The position numbers and the translations under genes are program-made. The notes beneath the pieces are model-generated. The model saw nothing but the letters and a program-made list of their open reading frames with translations, ran no database searches and was not told where the DNA came from. From positions 1,984,001 to 2,048,000 of the forward strand of contig OZ242189.1 of NCBI GenBank assembly GCA_965205725.1: a stretch of DNA of 64,000 bases, read 5' to 3'. The DNA is from G965205725 sp965205725 (lineage in GTDB: Bacteria > Pseudomonadota > Gammaproteobacteria > Pseudomonadales > Halieaceae). Positions 44,425 through 52,654 of this stretch are shown here, in pieces (positions within the stretch are counted from its first letter, which is position 1; each line of letters begins with the position of its first letter).

Positions 44425-44661
44425 TTAAACCGTCTCATCGTCAGATGCTATCAAACTAAATCGCGGTGTCTCTTCGCCCGCAAAAACTACGGTCTCCAAA
44501 AACATCGACAAGGGCCTGGCCCACAGGCGCCCTTCCCCGTAGAGCGGTCGGTAAATCACCAATTGCTCCTCAGTCTCACTGTGAATAGCGGTATCAATAA
44601 CCTGATACTCACCGCCTTTATAGTGCCGATACTGACCGGGTGTAACCTGGTTCTCTGTCAT
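44425..44661 (-). CDS. DUF1653-family protein
   Basis: A 78-residue protein with the DUF1653 pattern: PGQYRHYKGGEYQVIDTAIH at about 8-27 and LVIYRPLYGEGRLWARPLSM FL at about 34-55. Small SH3-like barrel family of unknown role, common in proteobacteria. On the same strand, 115 bp after selD. Confidence 0.9.
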   Translation of the reverse strand: MTENQVTPGQYRHYKGGEYQVIDTAIHSETEEQLVIYRPLYGEGRLWARPLSMFLETVVFAGEETPRFSLIASDDETV

Positions 44662-44776
44662 TTATTCTCTTCTTTGTTTATCGACGGCTGCAACTGCACT
44701 CAGGGCAACGGGGTTCTGGGCACAGATTTGCAGCCACCACCATAATGGCAGCTCTAACAAGATCACTGGGAATGTT

Positions 44777-46951
44777 TCAAGCCTGTATCCGTATTGTTGG
44801 CGAGTCGCTGCCTCTGGATTTAACGCGCCCAATAGCAGTGGCTTGCGGATAAGCGGCAGACCGCAAGGCGAACAGCACAGAGTTCACTGCGCTTTCTGGA
44901 ACTGCCAATAACAAACCTCCGCTGGTCTGCGGATCAAATAGCGGTTGCAGCTCACTCGCGGATACATCGAGACCTTCCGCCAGACAATGGCGTACATGTG
45001 CAATGTTCCCTGCCTGCAAGGTACTCTCGATGGCACGGTGATAGCAAGCGGTCACGCCGTCCAGCAGGGGTACCTCGCTCAGCCACAGCTCCGCTTGCAA
45101 AGTGCCGTCTAAAAGCATTTCCCCTAAATGCCCTAACAAACCAAATCCAGTGATATCAGTCGCGGCAACCAGGTTGTGCTGCAAGGCAATCGCAGAGGCA
45201 TATTGATTACTCAGCAGCATGCTCTCTAACGCTGCAGTAATCCAGGAACCCTCAGCCAAGCCCTGCTGCTGGGCTGCAAATAAAACCCCTGTGCCCAGAG
45301 GTTTGCACAGGATTAGCTGATCTCCCTCTGCTAACTGATTTTTCGAAAAAGCTGTGGCCTGGACAAGCCCGTTAACGGTGAAACCCACCGACAACTCTGG
45401 ACCTTCCAATGTATGTCCGCCAATCAGTCGAGTACTTTCCTGCGCAAGCTCGTGCAATGCTCCATCCATGATCTGCAATAGGTCCCGAGCCTGTATTTCA
45501 GGCGAGCTATAGGGCAATGTGATGTGTGCCAACAGTGAATGAGGCATTGCTCCCATCGCGTACAAATCACTCAGTGCATGTAAGGCGGTAATCCGTCCCA
45601 TTAGCCAGGGGTCGTCGACAAACTGTCTCAACACATCGACGCTCTGCCACAAGGTACTTTCAGCGGGAAGCCGAATCGCCGCTGCATCGTCCGCTAATTC
45701 TTCAATATTGATGATGAATGGATAACGCTGACCGAGCTCAACCAATACTGTTCGGAGAATCCCCCCGGGAACCTTCGCGCCACAACCACCGCAGTGCATC
45801 GGTGCTGTTGCCGTATTTGCCTGCGGCATTTGGGCGGGCAATTCGTTGAACTGCAACATAAATTTACAGTCGATATAATTTTTGAGGCCCCATACCCAAC
45901 TGCCATGAACTTTGAGCCAGCTTTTTTCAGCAACCGCAGTTTTATCTCCAACAGACAACAGTGAGAGAAAGTTATCTTGTGGTGTGTAACAGCGCATATC
46001 ACTGCCCGCAAAAAAGGCCGACAAGTTGTGTGCCAAATACGGTGCCTGACGCACTGCATACACACCAGCCTTGGGGCTGGGACTTGAAACCTGAGTCGCA
46101 ATATCTCCAGCGGCAAAAATATTGTCGTGATCGAGCAACTGCAAAGTATCTCGAACCTGCAAAAAACCTTGCGTGTCACACTGCAATTCACTCTCAGCCA
46201 ACCAGGTTTCAGCGACCGCCGAGGTGCACCAAAACAATTGATCAAATTCGATGTCTACACCTGTACCCGTAGTCAGCGTCCCGTCACTGACACGGACCAC
46301 AGGGTCCGCTTCCGACACCGTAATAGATGCCTGCCGACAATACTGAAGGACTCGTGCGCGGGTAGATTCGGCATACCCATCCAGCAGTCGCCTGCCACAA
46401 ATCAAGGTAATACCTATTTCACGGCCAGCCAGTTTATACGCCATTGCCAGTGCCAGTTCGACACTGCTGGCACCGCCACCAACAAGTACAATTTTGTCGC
46501 TCCCTTTGAGATTCTCCCTCACGTTCTGCCAGCGCTGATAAAAATCATGCACCGGCTTCACCGGCACGGCATACTCCCTGGCGCCTGGTATTTGCTCCAA
46601 ATCTGGCTGAGAGCCAATTGCAAAAGATACCGCGTCAAAGGCGAGCGCTGGCCGCCCGGACAAGCTGATTTCCTGACGTGGAAGATCAATGCCATTGACT
46701 CGCCCGGTTATAAAACGCACCCCTAATCCAGCGCAAAGGCGCCGCAAATCAATATGGACTTGTGAATAGTTGTAGTGTCCCGCAACAAGCCCGGGTAGCA
46801 TCCCCGAATAGGGCGTATTGTCAGCCAGGCTAACCAGGGTTGTTCTTACACCCGGTCGCGGCCTCATGGCCATCATTTTCAGGATGAGAGCATGCGCGTG
46901 ACCGCCACCTACCAGCACCAGGTCGCGCTGCCAATTAGCCGTGTTCAACAT
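44777..46951 (-). CDS. selD: FAD-linked oxidoreductase fused to selenide,water dikinase (SelD)
   Basis: A 724-residue fusion. Residues 1 to about 360 are a pyridine-nucleotide-disulfide-type flavoprotein (DLVLVGGGHAHALILKMM; IVLVGGGASSVELALAMAY; DNIFAAGDIATQ). From about 385 it is SelD, which makes selenophosphate from selenide and ATP: MHCGGCGAKVPGG with the catalytic Cys (not selenocysteine) and Lys, then TDITGFGLLGHLGEML and DPQTSGGLLLAV. Such fusions are known in marine proteobacteria. The start overlaps the mnmH end by 7 bp, so both serve 2-selenouridine formation in tRNA. Confidence 0.94.
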   Translation of the reverse strand: MLNTANWQRDLVLVGGGHAHALILKMMAMRPRPGVRTTLVSLADNTPYSGMLPGLVAGHYNYSQVHIDLRRLCAGLGVRFITGRVNGIDLPRQEISLSGRPALAFDAVSFAIGSQPDLEQIPGAREYAVPVKPVHDFYQRWQNVRENLKGSDKIVLVGGGASSVELALAMAYKLAGREIGITLICGRRLLDGYAESTRARVLQYCRQASITVSEADPVVRVSDGTLTTGTGVDIEFDQLFWCTSAVAETWLAESELQCDTQGFLQVRDTLQLLDHDNIFAAGDIATQVSSPSPKAGVYAVRQAPYLAHNLSAFFAGSDMRCYTPQDNFLSLLSVGDKTAVAEKSWLKVHGSWVWGLKNYIDCKFMLQFNELPAQMPQANTATAPMHCGGCGAKVPGGILRTVLVELGQRYPFIINIEELADDAAAIRLPAESTLWQSVDVLRQFVDDPWLMGRITALHALSDLYAMGAMPHSLLAHITLPYSSPEIQARDLLQIMDGALHELAQESTRLIGGHTLEGPELSVGFTVNGLVQATAFSKNQLAEGDQLILCKPLGTGVLFAAQQQGLAEGSWITAALESMLLSNQYASAIALQHNLVAATDITGFGLLGHLGEMLLDGTLQAELWLSEVPLLDGVTACYHRAIESTLQAGNIAHVRHCLAEGLDVSASELQPLFDPQTSGGLLLAVPESAVNSVLFALRSAAYPQATAIGRVKSRGSDSPTIRIQA

Positions 46952-48048
46952 CGCCCCTGCAACAGTTGCTGTGCCCGCTCAGTCACTTCCGCTCGCGACC
47001 CGGCTGCAAGTACTTTGCCATCACGCTTTGACAACTGATACTCGTACATGGGGTCATAGTATTTGACCAAGAGAGCTTCTATCCAGGCCCGGTGAAGCTC
47101 AAGGCTGGCAGTGCGCCGCTGCTGTGAAAATGCATCCACTAGCAGTTGATCAATCTCCTGGTATAAAACGCCCCCCAGGCGTTTGCGAATTCTCTCAAGG
47201 CTGGCGCGGAGATTGTGTTCATGGCGAGCTAAACCCTCCTCACCATAAGAGCTCTGGTAGCGGCGGCCCAGGTCCATCACATAGTCTTCAATTACGACGT
47301 TAACCCGGCTGGCGACGGTTTCCTCCACAACCATCATGGGCGCTTGCTGCATGCGCTCTAGCAACATGGCCGGCAAAGAGAGACGACCGATCAGCCGGCC
47401 TTCATCTTCGAGAAATACCGTCGAAAAGCTTAGTAAACGCTGCTGAAATTCAATGGAAATAACATTTTCAAAATCTATTTGCGACGGCTGCTGTTCAGGC
47501 AATTGTCCAAAACTGGAACCGCGATGCCTGGCCTGACCTTCAAGATCAATCGACGCCTCCAGGGCTTGAATCACTCGGGTTTTACCAGTCCCTGTTTTAC
47601 CGGAGATCAAGACCAATTCCGCCCTGGACAGACTAGTGGACAGCTCCTCAATCAGGAAGCGGCGCAACGCCTTATAGCCACCCTTTACCAGTGGGTAGTT
47701 TAGCCCTGCTTCCTGCAACCAGCCCTGCACAATTTGTGACCGCAACCCGCCTCGAAAACAATACAGATATCCATGCGGGTTTTCAGCGGCAAACGCTTTC
47801 CACGCATTGATACGTTGTTGTTTCAGCTCACCACACACCAGGCTATGACCCAATTCAATCGCCGAGGCTTGGCCAGACTCCTTGTAGCGAATACCTACCA
47901 GGTGTCGCTCTTCATCATTCATCAACGGCAGATTTACCGCTGTAGGAAAAGCGCCCTGGAAAAATTCTATTGGCGCACGGGTATCCAGAAGAGGCACTTG
48001 ATCAAGAAAAATTTGCCGATAGTCTTCGGTATCCTCTCGCGGAGTCAT
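46945..48048 (-). CDS. mnmH: tRNA 2-selenouridine synthase MnmH
   Basis: Replaces sulfur by selenium at tRNA wobble uridine using selenophosphate. 367 residues. The rhodanese domain at about 1-135 has the catalytic Cys in YLYCFRGGLRSQIVQGW at about 93-109, and the P-loop LISGKTGTGKTRVI at about 146-159. The C-terminal half (RVNVVIEDYVMDLG) is typical. First gene of the mnmH-selD pair. A damaged attC-like repeat lies 118 bp upstream. Confidence 0.94.
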   Translation of the reverse strand: MTPREDTEDYRQIFLDQVPLLDTRAPIEFFQGAFPTAVNLPLMNDEERHLVGIRYKESGQASAIELGHSLVCGELKQQRINAWKAFAAENPHGYLYCFRGGLRSQIVQGWLQEAGLNYPLVKGGYKALRRFLIEELSTSLSRAELVLISGKTGTGKTRVIQALEASIDLEGQARHRGSSFGQLPEQQPSQIDFENVISIEFQQRLLSFSTVFLEDEGRLIGRLSLPAMLLERMQQAPMMVVEETVASRVNVVIEDYVMDLGRRYQSSYGEEGLARHEHNLRASLERIRKRLGGVLYQEIDQLLVDAFSQQRRTASLELHRAWIEALLVKYYDPMYEYQLSKRDGKVLAAGSRAEVTERAQQLLQGRC

Positions 48049-48165
48049 GACGACCGATTAATCTTTGTGATCGTGTCCACAGGAGCGATTGGAGGCACCC
48101 GCTTGTTGCCAATCGATACGCCGCCTTTTTTCAAATGTTCAAACACCATATTCAGTTATAACTCC

Positions 48166-48307
48166 GCCTAACGGCAGCCGACAATAACGGGATTTTTTAA
48201 CATGAGATCACCTGTAAGGTCATTTAAAAATTTTCCGCTGATTGTCTTTGCTAGACGGAGCGCGAAGCGTCGTAGCCTCACAAAGACAATACTCATTGTC
48301 GGTTATC
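48166..48307 (-). repeat. damaged long attC-like repeat
   Basis: On the minus strand this repeats most of the 57.4-kb attC: CCGACAATGAGTATTGTC, then the loop CGACGCTTCGCGCTCCGTCT, then CCCGTTATTGTCGGCTGCCG and the core GTTAGGC (48172-48166). The R'' side is missing. It is oriented towards mnmH and is solitary. The next 220 bp (48308-48527) hold nothing recognisable. Confidence 0.7.
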
Positions 48308-48527
48308 AAAGCGCAGTGCAGGCAGTCCAGTGGAGGTGCAGCTTTTTTACCCCGGGGCGATGTTGAGCAACTTGTTATATTTTTATTTGGCCTATTGCTC
48401 AATGTATTTCTTACGCGGATTCGGATAATAAGTGCAATGCCTTGAAGCAGTGGCCGGCTGATATAGTTCGTCACTTGCCTCGCCAGAGGACAATGCCCTG
48501 GTGAGCGACCGTCAACCGGCCGAAAAT

Positions 48528-48572
48528 GAACAATACCAGATTTATGCGATGAAGAAAGTAGGTCATCTTCAG
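48528..48572 (+). pseudogene. IS30 transposase N-terminal scrap
   Basis: EQYQIYAMKKVGHLQ in one frame matches the IS30 start (RYQIYALMKAGxSQ). Only about 15 codons remain, so the call is weak on its own; the IS30 debris at 27.8 and 42.8 kb supports it. Confidence 0.4.
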
Positions 48573-48665
48573 TGTTACTAACAGGAAAAGACTTTGGCTT
48601 CAAATGGGAGAGAATTGGTGATATGGTACTTAAAGGTACTACTTGGTAATGATGAGAATTCCAGT

Positions 48666-48938
48666 ATGGCAACATCAGTCAAACTTGATGACGAGTTGAA
48701 AAGTCGTATTCAACACTTGGCGGGCATGAGACATCGTTCGGCACATTGGATCATGCGCGAAGCAATACGCGACTATGTTGAACGCGAAGAGGCACGAGAG
48801 AGCTTCAAGCAAGAGGCCTTGGCGTCCTGGACAGCTTATCAGGAAACCGGGCGACACCTGTCTGCCCAGGAAGTACGCCACTGGTTAAATAACTGGGGTA
48901 TGGACAAAGAAACAGAGATACCTCAGTGCCACGAGTAA
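48666..48938 (+). CDS. ribbon-helix-helix antitoxin (type II TA)
   Basis: A 90-residue protein with an RHH DNA-binding start, MATSVKLDDELKSRIQHLAG, helix two HRSAHWIMREAIRDYVEREE, and an acidic C-terminal tail that would wrap the toxin (EVRHWLNNWGMDKETE). The upstream in-frame ATG at 48594 has no family match. The toxin gene starts inside its 3' end (13-bp overlap), the standard antitoxin-first order; autorepression is expected. Confidence 0.85.
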   Translation: MATSVKLDDELKSRIQHLAGMRHRSAHWIMREAIRDYVEREEARESFKQEALASWTAYQETGRHLSAQEVRHWLNNWGMDKETEIPQCHE

Positions 48939-49219
48939 TTGTCACCGAAGGGGCGGCGCGAGGACTAGAGCGCTGTCGCCAGTTTTTAATAGGAAAAAAT
49001 CCTCAAGCGACAGTGCGCGCCGGTCAAACTATCAGTCACCAATTCGCACTGCTGGAAACGGAGCCTGATATCGGCAGGCCGTTTGATGATGCACCAGAAC
49101 TTCGTGAGTTAATCATTCCCTTCGGCGCTTCTGGTTACGCGGCACTTTATCATTTTGATGTCAAATCCGATTCGGTCTATGTGCTTGCCTTCCGGCACCA
49201 AAAAGAAGCGGGCTACTAA
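48926..49219 (+). CDS. RelE/ParE-family toxin
   Basis: A 97-residue toxin from a GTG start. GAARGLERCRQFLIGKN, FALLETEPDIGRPFDDAPEL and LIIPFGASGYAALYHFDVKS then DSVYVLAFRHQKEAGY follow the RelE/ParE fold (R.L..., G...LY.......V..LA.RH..E.GY). The late Arg-His pair and terminal Tyr suggest a ribosome-associated RNase, but ParE-type gyrase poisoning is not excluded. Confidence 0.85.
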   Translation: MPRVIVTEGAARGLERCRQFLIGKNPQATVRAGQTISHQFALLETEPDIGRPFDDAPELRELIIPFGASGYAALYHFDVKSDSVYVLAFRHQKEAGY

Positions 49220-49254
49220 CTCTGGAATCGTATAACAGTAAAACGCAGTGTGCT

Positions 49255-49294
49255 GGATATGCGCTTTCCAGCCGACCAACACAGAATCAGTCAT
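49255..49294 (-). pseudogene. family-B gene start, truncated
   Basis: The first 13 codons (MTDSVLVGWKAHI) are identical to the start of the intact family-B gene at 53449, then homology ends abruptly at about 49255, where unrelated DNA near the RelE gene follows. It marks one edge of the repeated module. Confidence 0.7.
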
Positions 49295-49568
49295 CACGGT
49301 CCAGCCAGTCCGCCCCGTATTTCTCATCGGCAAGGGACGTGTCAAAACCCCGCTCGCGTATATATCCGGCACCTCTCCGGTCTTTCGCCGCCTTCAACAT
49401 ACGGGCTGGCAGCGGCCCGATCAGTGGCCAGAGCTTAGCCTGGGCCTCATCATCACCAGTGCCGATGGCGATTCTTAGTTTCTTGGCCAGTTTCCAATAC
49501 TCCTCTTCTTTCTGAAACTCCTCCCAACTGGCCGCCTGGTCGTCGTCAATGGTTATCGTCTTGCTCAT
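49287..49568 (-). CDS. family-A protein, copy 1 (93 residues)
   Basis: Unrecognised acidic protein. MSKTITIDDDQAASWEEFQK starts it, KLAKKLRIAIGTGDDEAQAK is in the middle, and it ends with GAGYIRERGFDTSLADEKYG then ADWLDRDD. Copies 2 and 3 (53442 and 53893) are nearly identical, and a divergent member is at 50572. Preceded by a hairpin (CAACCC AAAAGA GGGTTG) and GGAGG five bases before ATG. Its stop overlaps the family-B start (ATGACTGA). Looks helical with a conserved acidic C-terminal tag; a chaperone, adaptor or antitoxin-like role is conceivable. Confidence 0.75.
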   Translation of the reverse strand: MSKTITIDDDQAASWEEFQKEEEYWKLAKKLRIAIGTGDDEAQAKLWPLIGPLPARMLKAAKDRRGAGYIRERGFDTSLADEKYGADWLDRDD

Positions 49569-49610
49569 AACATCCTCCGGTTCAACCCTCTTTTGGGTTG
49601 TGTGATCTTA

Positions 49611-49745
49611 CTACAAATGCTCCGGTTCGCGAGTCCGGTCGGAAATGGCTGGTGCCGCGATCCTTGAGCGCTGCTGAAAGGTCGGATCCTTGAAGTAAAG
49701 AATCTGGCGGCCGTATATCGGCAGATAGCCTGCCACGAAAATCAA
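49611..49745 (-). pseudogene. duplicated 3' tail of the coupling-protein gene, copy 1
   Basis: IFVAGYLPIYGRQILYFKDP then TFQQRSRIAAPAISDRT and REPEHL-stop repeat the last about 43 codons of the VirD4-like gene at 54217. To the left of the homologous part (49746-49860) is an about 115-bp segment also found beside copy 2 at 52546-52660. No start codon belongs to it; it probably carries leader or promoter sequence for the family-A gene. Confidence 0.8.
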
Positions 49746-49987
49746 ATTGCCCCGCGCAGGCCAGAGAGTACGCGGAGCAAAAAAATATTTTCTCGTCCGT
49801 TAGGTGAACGCCAGTGCGGATGCGAAAAAGTGTCAAAGCGGCCTGCCTTGATCTGACAGCCATTCGATTTCCAGTGCCAACACCATAGGGAACTCAGGCC
49901 AAGATATTTTTCAGATTTGTCCAGTTCCGGGCATAAAAAGCGCTAGTATTGAGGACGGAGTGTTTTGCCCATAGCGGAACGGAAAAT

Positions 49988-50563
49988 TTAGCTATGCTCG
50001 TGGTCGCTTGGTCCGCGGTCGCGACCGTAGGTGATGCCGAGCGCCTTTTTCTGGCGACTTACATAGAAGTTTTCCGCTGCTTTCAGGGCGCTGTTGCGGA
50101 GATTCTGAATCTCCCGCTCGTCAATTCCCGCAGGAGCTGTTTGTCGATTTTTGCTGCGCATGGCATGTGCTTTGAAGAATTGCCTAGCCTCATCACGCGG
50201 CACACCACCAATGGTATTTTTGGGCGTCGTGTACCCGTCGGCGAGGATTTTGTACCGTTCAGAATCGCAAGCGATCTTTGCTACGGCAATAGCCGCTTCT
50301 ATCTGCATGATTGCGCTGTCGAGGGAGGATTTCATTTCGGCCACGTTGGCGAGAATTGTTCGCTCCGTCTGCAAATGAAATTTCTCGGCGGTTAGAATGC
50401 CATCGAGATCGCCTTTGCGGATCAGTGCCACAATGTATTTTTTCACCGCCGCTGAGGTGTCTTTGATCTCTGGCGAGACGCGCCCCTGCTCAGCTTTTAC
50501 TTCGGCACATCGAGAAACAACTGCCTTCTTGTACCGGCCGAAAGAGCCCGAGGATTTACCCAT
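49988..50563 (-). CDS. family-B protein, divergent member (191 residues)
   Basis: Not recognised. Begins MGKSSGSFGRYKKAVVSR (ATG 50563; a start at 50599 would overlap the upstream gene). Long alpha-helical segments (KYIVALIRKGDLDGILTAEK; ERTILANVAEMKSSLDSAIM) precede GGVPRDEARQFFKAHAMRSK at about 137, which matches GELPRDEARIFFSGHKTRL in the other family-B protein. Directly follows the divergent family-A gene (50572), repeating the A-B gene order. The stretch 49864-49987 has no feature. Confidence 0.7.
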   Translation of the reverse strand: MGKSSGSFGRYKKAVVSRCAEVKAEQGRVSPEIKDTSAAVKKYIVALIRKGDLDGILTAEKFHLQTERTILANVAEMKSSLDSAIMQIEAAIAVAKIACDSERYKILADGYTTPKNTIGGVPRDEARQFFKAHAMRSKNRQTAPAGIDEREIQNLRNSALKAAENFYVSRQKKALGITYGRDRGPSDHEHS

Positions 50564-50571
50564 GTGTGCAA

Positions 50572-50883
50572 TCACCTGTCTCGAATAAGCCAGCCCCACT
50601 CGGCCCGATCAAGCCAGTCCCAATCTTCACGATCAAGCCAGTCCGAACCGTAAGCGCGATCAGCCAGTGTCGTGTTGTATCCGAATTGTCGGATGTAATC
50701 AGCCCCATCGTTATACTTTAACAAGACCAGAATCTCAGGATCGATGCGTATTTTCTTAAAAAATTCGTCGGCCAATTCATAATCATCTTTTAGTTCTGCC
50801 TTGCAGTATTTTCGAATATTGGCGAGGTCTTCTTTTGCCTCTTCTTGGGTTCTCAACCCTTTTTCAATAGTAGACATACTCAT
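50572..50883 (-). CDS. family-A protein, divergent member (103 residues)
   Basis: Related to the 93-residue copies through its C-terminal half: NDGADYIRQFGYNTTLADRA then YGSDWLDREDWDWLDRAEW, with the WLDR(E/D/A) unit repeated. The N-terminal half (MSMSTIEKGLRTQEEAKEDL) is different. Its ATG overlaps the stop of a short hybrid ORF in ATGA fashion, so translation is probably coupled. Function unknown; paired with the 191-residue family-B protein. Confidence 0.7.
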   Translation of the reverse strand: MSMSTIEKGLRTQEEAKEDLANIRKYCKAELKDDYELADEFFKKIRIDPEILVLLKYNDGADYIRQFGYNTTLADRAYGSDWLDREDWDWLDRAEWGWLIRDR

Positions 50884-50981
50884 CTCTTACCCCGCTGGAT
50901 AGCCCGTCTTTTATAGTGGGGAGGAATGCGAGAGCGGCCTTTACCCGCCTGGTCGTCGTCAATGGTTATCGTCTTGCTCAT
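50880..50981 (-). CDS. hybrid leader ORF: family-A start joined to new sequence
   Basis: The first 12 codons (MSKTITIDDDQA) and the whole leader with hairpin and GGAGG are those of the family-A copies. Then the sequence switches to GKGRSRIPPHYKRRAIQRGK and stops, overlapping the start of the divergent family-A gene (ATGA). It marks the exact recombination point where the repeated leader meets a different gene pair. Confidence 0.55.
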   Translation of the reverse strand: MSKTITIDDDQAGKGRSRIPPHYKRRAIQRGKR

Positions 50982-51061
50982 AACATCCTCCGGTTCAACC
51001 TTCTTTCGGGTTGTGTGATCTTACTACAAATGCGCCGGCTCGCAAGTCCGGTCGGACATGG

Positions 51062-52433
51062 TGTTAGTAACACATAAACTGTCCGGTCTTGTAGCACATG
51101 ATCTGTCCGGTTCTCATAGGACCCCGAGGAGGGGCGCTTATGAGACGGACAGAGTGGCTACAGGAGACTCGACTAATGAGATTCGAGGAAGCTTATGGGG
51201 GTTGGACGGAGAGCCGTCTGACCCAGGAGGAGGCGGCGCGATTGTTAGGGGTTTGTGACCGGACATTTCGCCGCTACATTGATCGATATGAGGAAGAGGG
51301 CCTGGAGGGTCTCATCGACAAACGCTTATCACAGATATCGCACCGCCGCGCTCCAGTCGACGAGGTCATGCGTCTGGTGGATCGGTATCGTAATCGGCAC
51401 AGGGGCTGGAATGTGAAGCACTACTATTCCTGGTACAAACGAGAGGGAGGCCAGCGCAGCTACTCGTGGGTGAAGAATACCTTGCAAGGGGCTGGCGCAG
51501 TGAAGAAGGCAGCTCAACGTGGCGTCCACCGTAAACAGCGTGACCGGTCACCCTGGCCGGGGATGATGTTGCATCAGGACGGCAGCCAGCATCAATGGGT
51601 ACCTGGGCAGTACTGGGACCTGATCGTTACCATGGATGATGCCACTAATGAGCACTACTCGATGTTCTTTTGCGACGAAGAAGGGACACAGAGCAGCTTT
51701 CGGGGTGTTCGTGACGTCATTGAAGGGCGCGGTCTGTTTTGTTCTCTGTATACAGATCGAGGCAGCCATTACTGGATAACACCTGAGGCAGGCGGGAAGG
51801 TCGACAAAGTGACCCTGACGCAATTCGGGCGGGCGATGGGCCAGTTGGGTATTGAGATGATCCCGGCCTATTCACCAGAGGCCCGAGGCCGCTCTGAGCG
51901 TGTGTTTAGCACCCACCAGGACCGGTTGGTCAAGGAGTTGGCCCTGGCCGGTATCACGGACATGGACAGCGCCAATAAATATCTGACCGAGACCTACCTG
52001 ACGGCTTATAACGCTGAGTTTACACAGCCACCGCCAGAAGAAGGCTCAGCCTTTGTTGGGTGCCGGGATAAATCGGTGCTGGATGACATCCTGTGTGAGC
52101 GCTTTGAGCGAACGGTGAGAAAGGACAATTGCGTACACTTTGAAGGCTTAGTGCTGCAGATACCTGCGGATCGCCACCGCTGCCATTATGTGAAGGCAAA
52201 GGTCAAAGTTCTACGTTACCCCGATGGCACTCTTTCGATTCAACACGGTCCACGAGAACTGGCGAGATATGACGCCTTGGGTCAGGCAATATCAGATGAA
52301 CTACCGGTTGCAGCCTAATGTCCGCGGCTCAGCCAAGGTGGCAGGAAGACGCTTCATAGAGCCTTCCAGCAATCAAACAAAAAGCGGACAATCTATGTGC
52401 TACAGAACCGGACATTTCTATTTGTTGCTAACA
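51062..52433 (+). mobile_element. ISNCY-family element, 1372 bp
   Basis: Ends TGTTAGTAACACATAA and complement of TGTTAGCAACAAATAG; the inverted repeat continues to about 48 bp, with GTAGCACAT and TGTCCG inside. The 16-bp sequence GTCCGGTCGGACATGG borders both sides (51046-51061 and 52434-52449). It interrupts a copy of the coupling-protein tail. Confidence 0.85.
51140..52318 (+). CDS. ISNCY-family transposase
   Basis: A 392-residue transposase from ATG 51140. Two HTH parts, LTQEEAARLLGVCDRTFRRY and GLEGLIDKRLSQISHRRAP, are followed by an rve-type catalytic core: GMMLHQDGSQHQWVPG (Asp), LFCSLYTDRGSHYW (Asp) and YSPEARGRSERVFSTHQDRL (Glu). The C-terminal VLQIPADRHRCHYVKAKVKV is typical of ISNCY. 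In one frame and apparently intact. Confidence 0.9.
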   Translation: MRRTEWLQETRLMRFEEAYGGWTESRLTQEEAARLLGVCDRTFRRYIDRYEEEGLEGLIDKRLSQISHRRAPVDEVMRLVDRYRNRHRGWNVKHYYSWYKREGGQRSYSWVKNTLQGAGAVKKAAQRGVHRKQRDRSPWPGMMLHQDGSQHQWVPGQYWDLIVTMDDATNEHYSMFFCDEEGTQSSFRGVRDVIEGRGLFCSLYTDRGSHYWITPEAGGKVDKVTLTQFGRAMGQLGIEMIPAYSPEARGRSERVFSTHQDRLVKELALAGITDMDSANKYLTETYLTAYNAEFTQPPPEEGSAFVGCRDKSVLDDILCERFERTVRKDNCVHFEGLVLQIPADRHRCHYVKAKVKVLRYPDGTLSIQHGPRELARYDALGQAISDELPVAA

Positions 52434-52545
52434 GTCCGGTCGGACATGGCCGGTGCCGCGATCCTTGAGCGCTGCTGAAATGTCGGATCCTTGAAGTAAA
52501 GAATCTGGCGGCCGTATATAGGCAGATAGCCTGCCACGAAAATCA
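52434..52545 (-). pseudogene. duplicated 3' tail of the coupling-protein gene, copy 2, cut by ISNCY
   Basis: IFVAGYLPIYGRQILYFKDP then TFQQRSRIAAPAMSDRT, then the ISNCY element; the remaining leader resumes at 51061 going left. The adjoining 52546-52660 segment is the same as the one next to copy 1. Confidence 0.8.
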
Positions 52546-52654
52546 AATTGTCCCGCGCAGGCCAGAGAGTACGCGGAGCAAAAAAATATTTTCTCGTCCG
52601 TTAGGTGAACGCCAGTGCGGATGCGAAAAAGTGTCAAAGCGGCCTGCCTTGATA

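Noticed and set aside
45770..45800. Selenocysteine codon in SelD
   Set aside because: The catalytic position is a normal Cys codon and no in-frame TGA is present.
49582..49863. 93-codon frame overlapping the coupling-protein tail copy
   Set aside because: Out of frame with the recognisable tail; the similar frames at 52428 and 54188 arise only because the DNA is duplicated.
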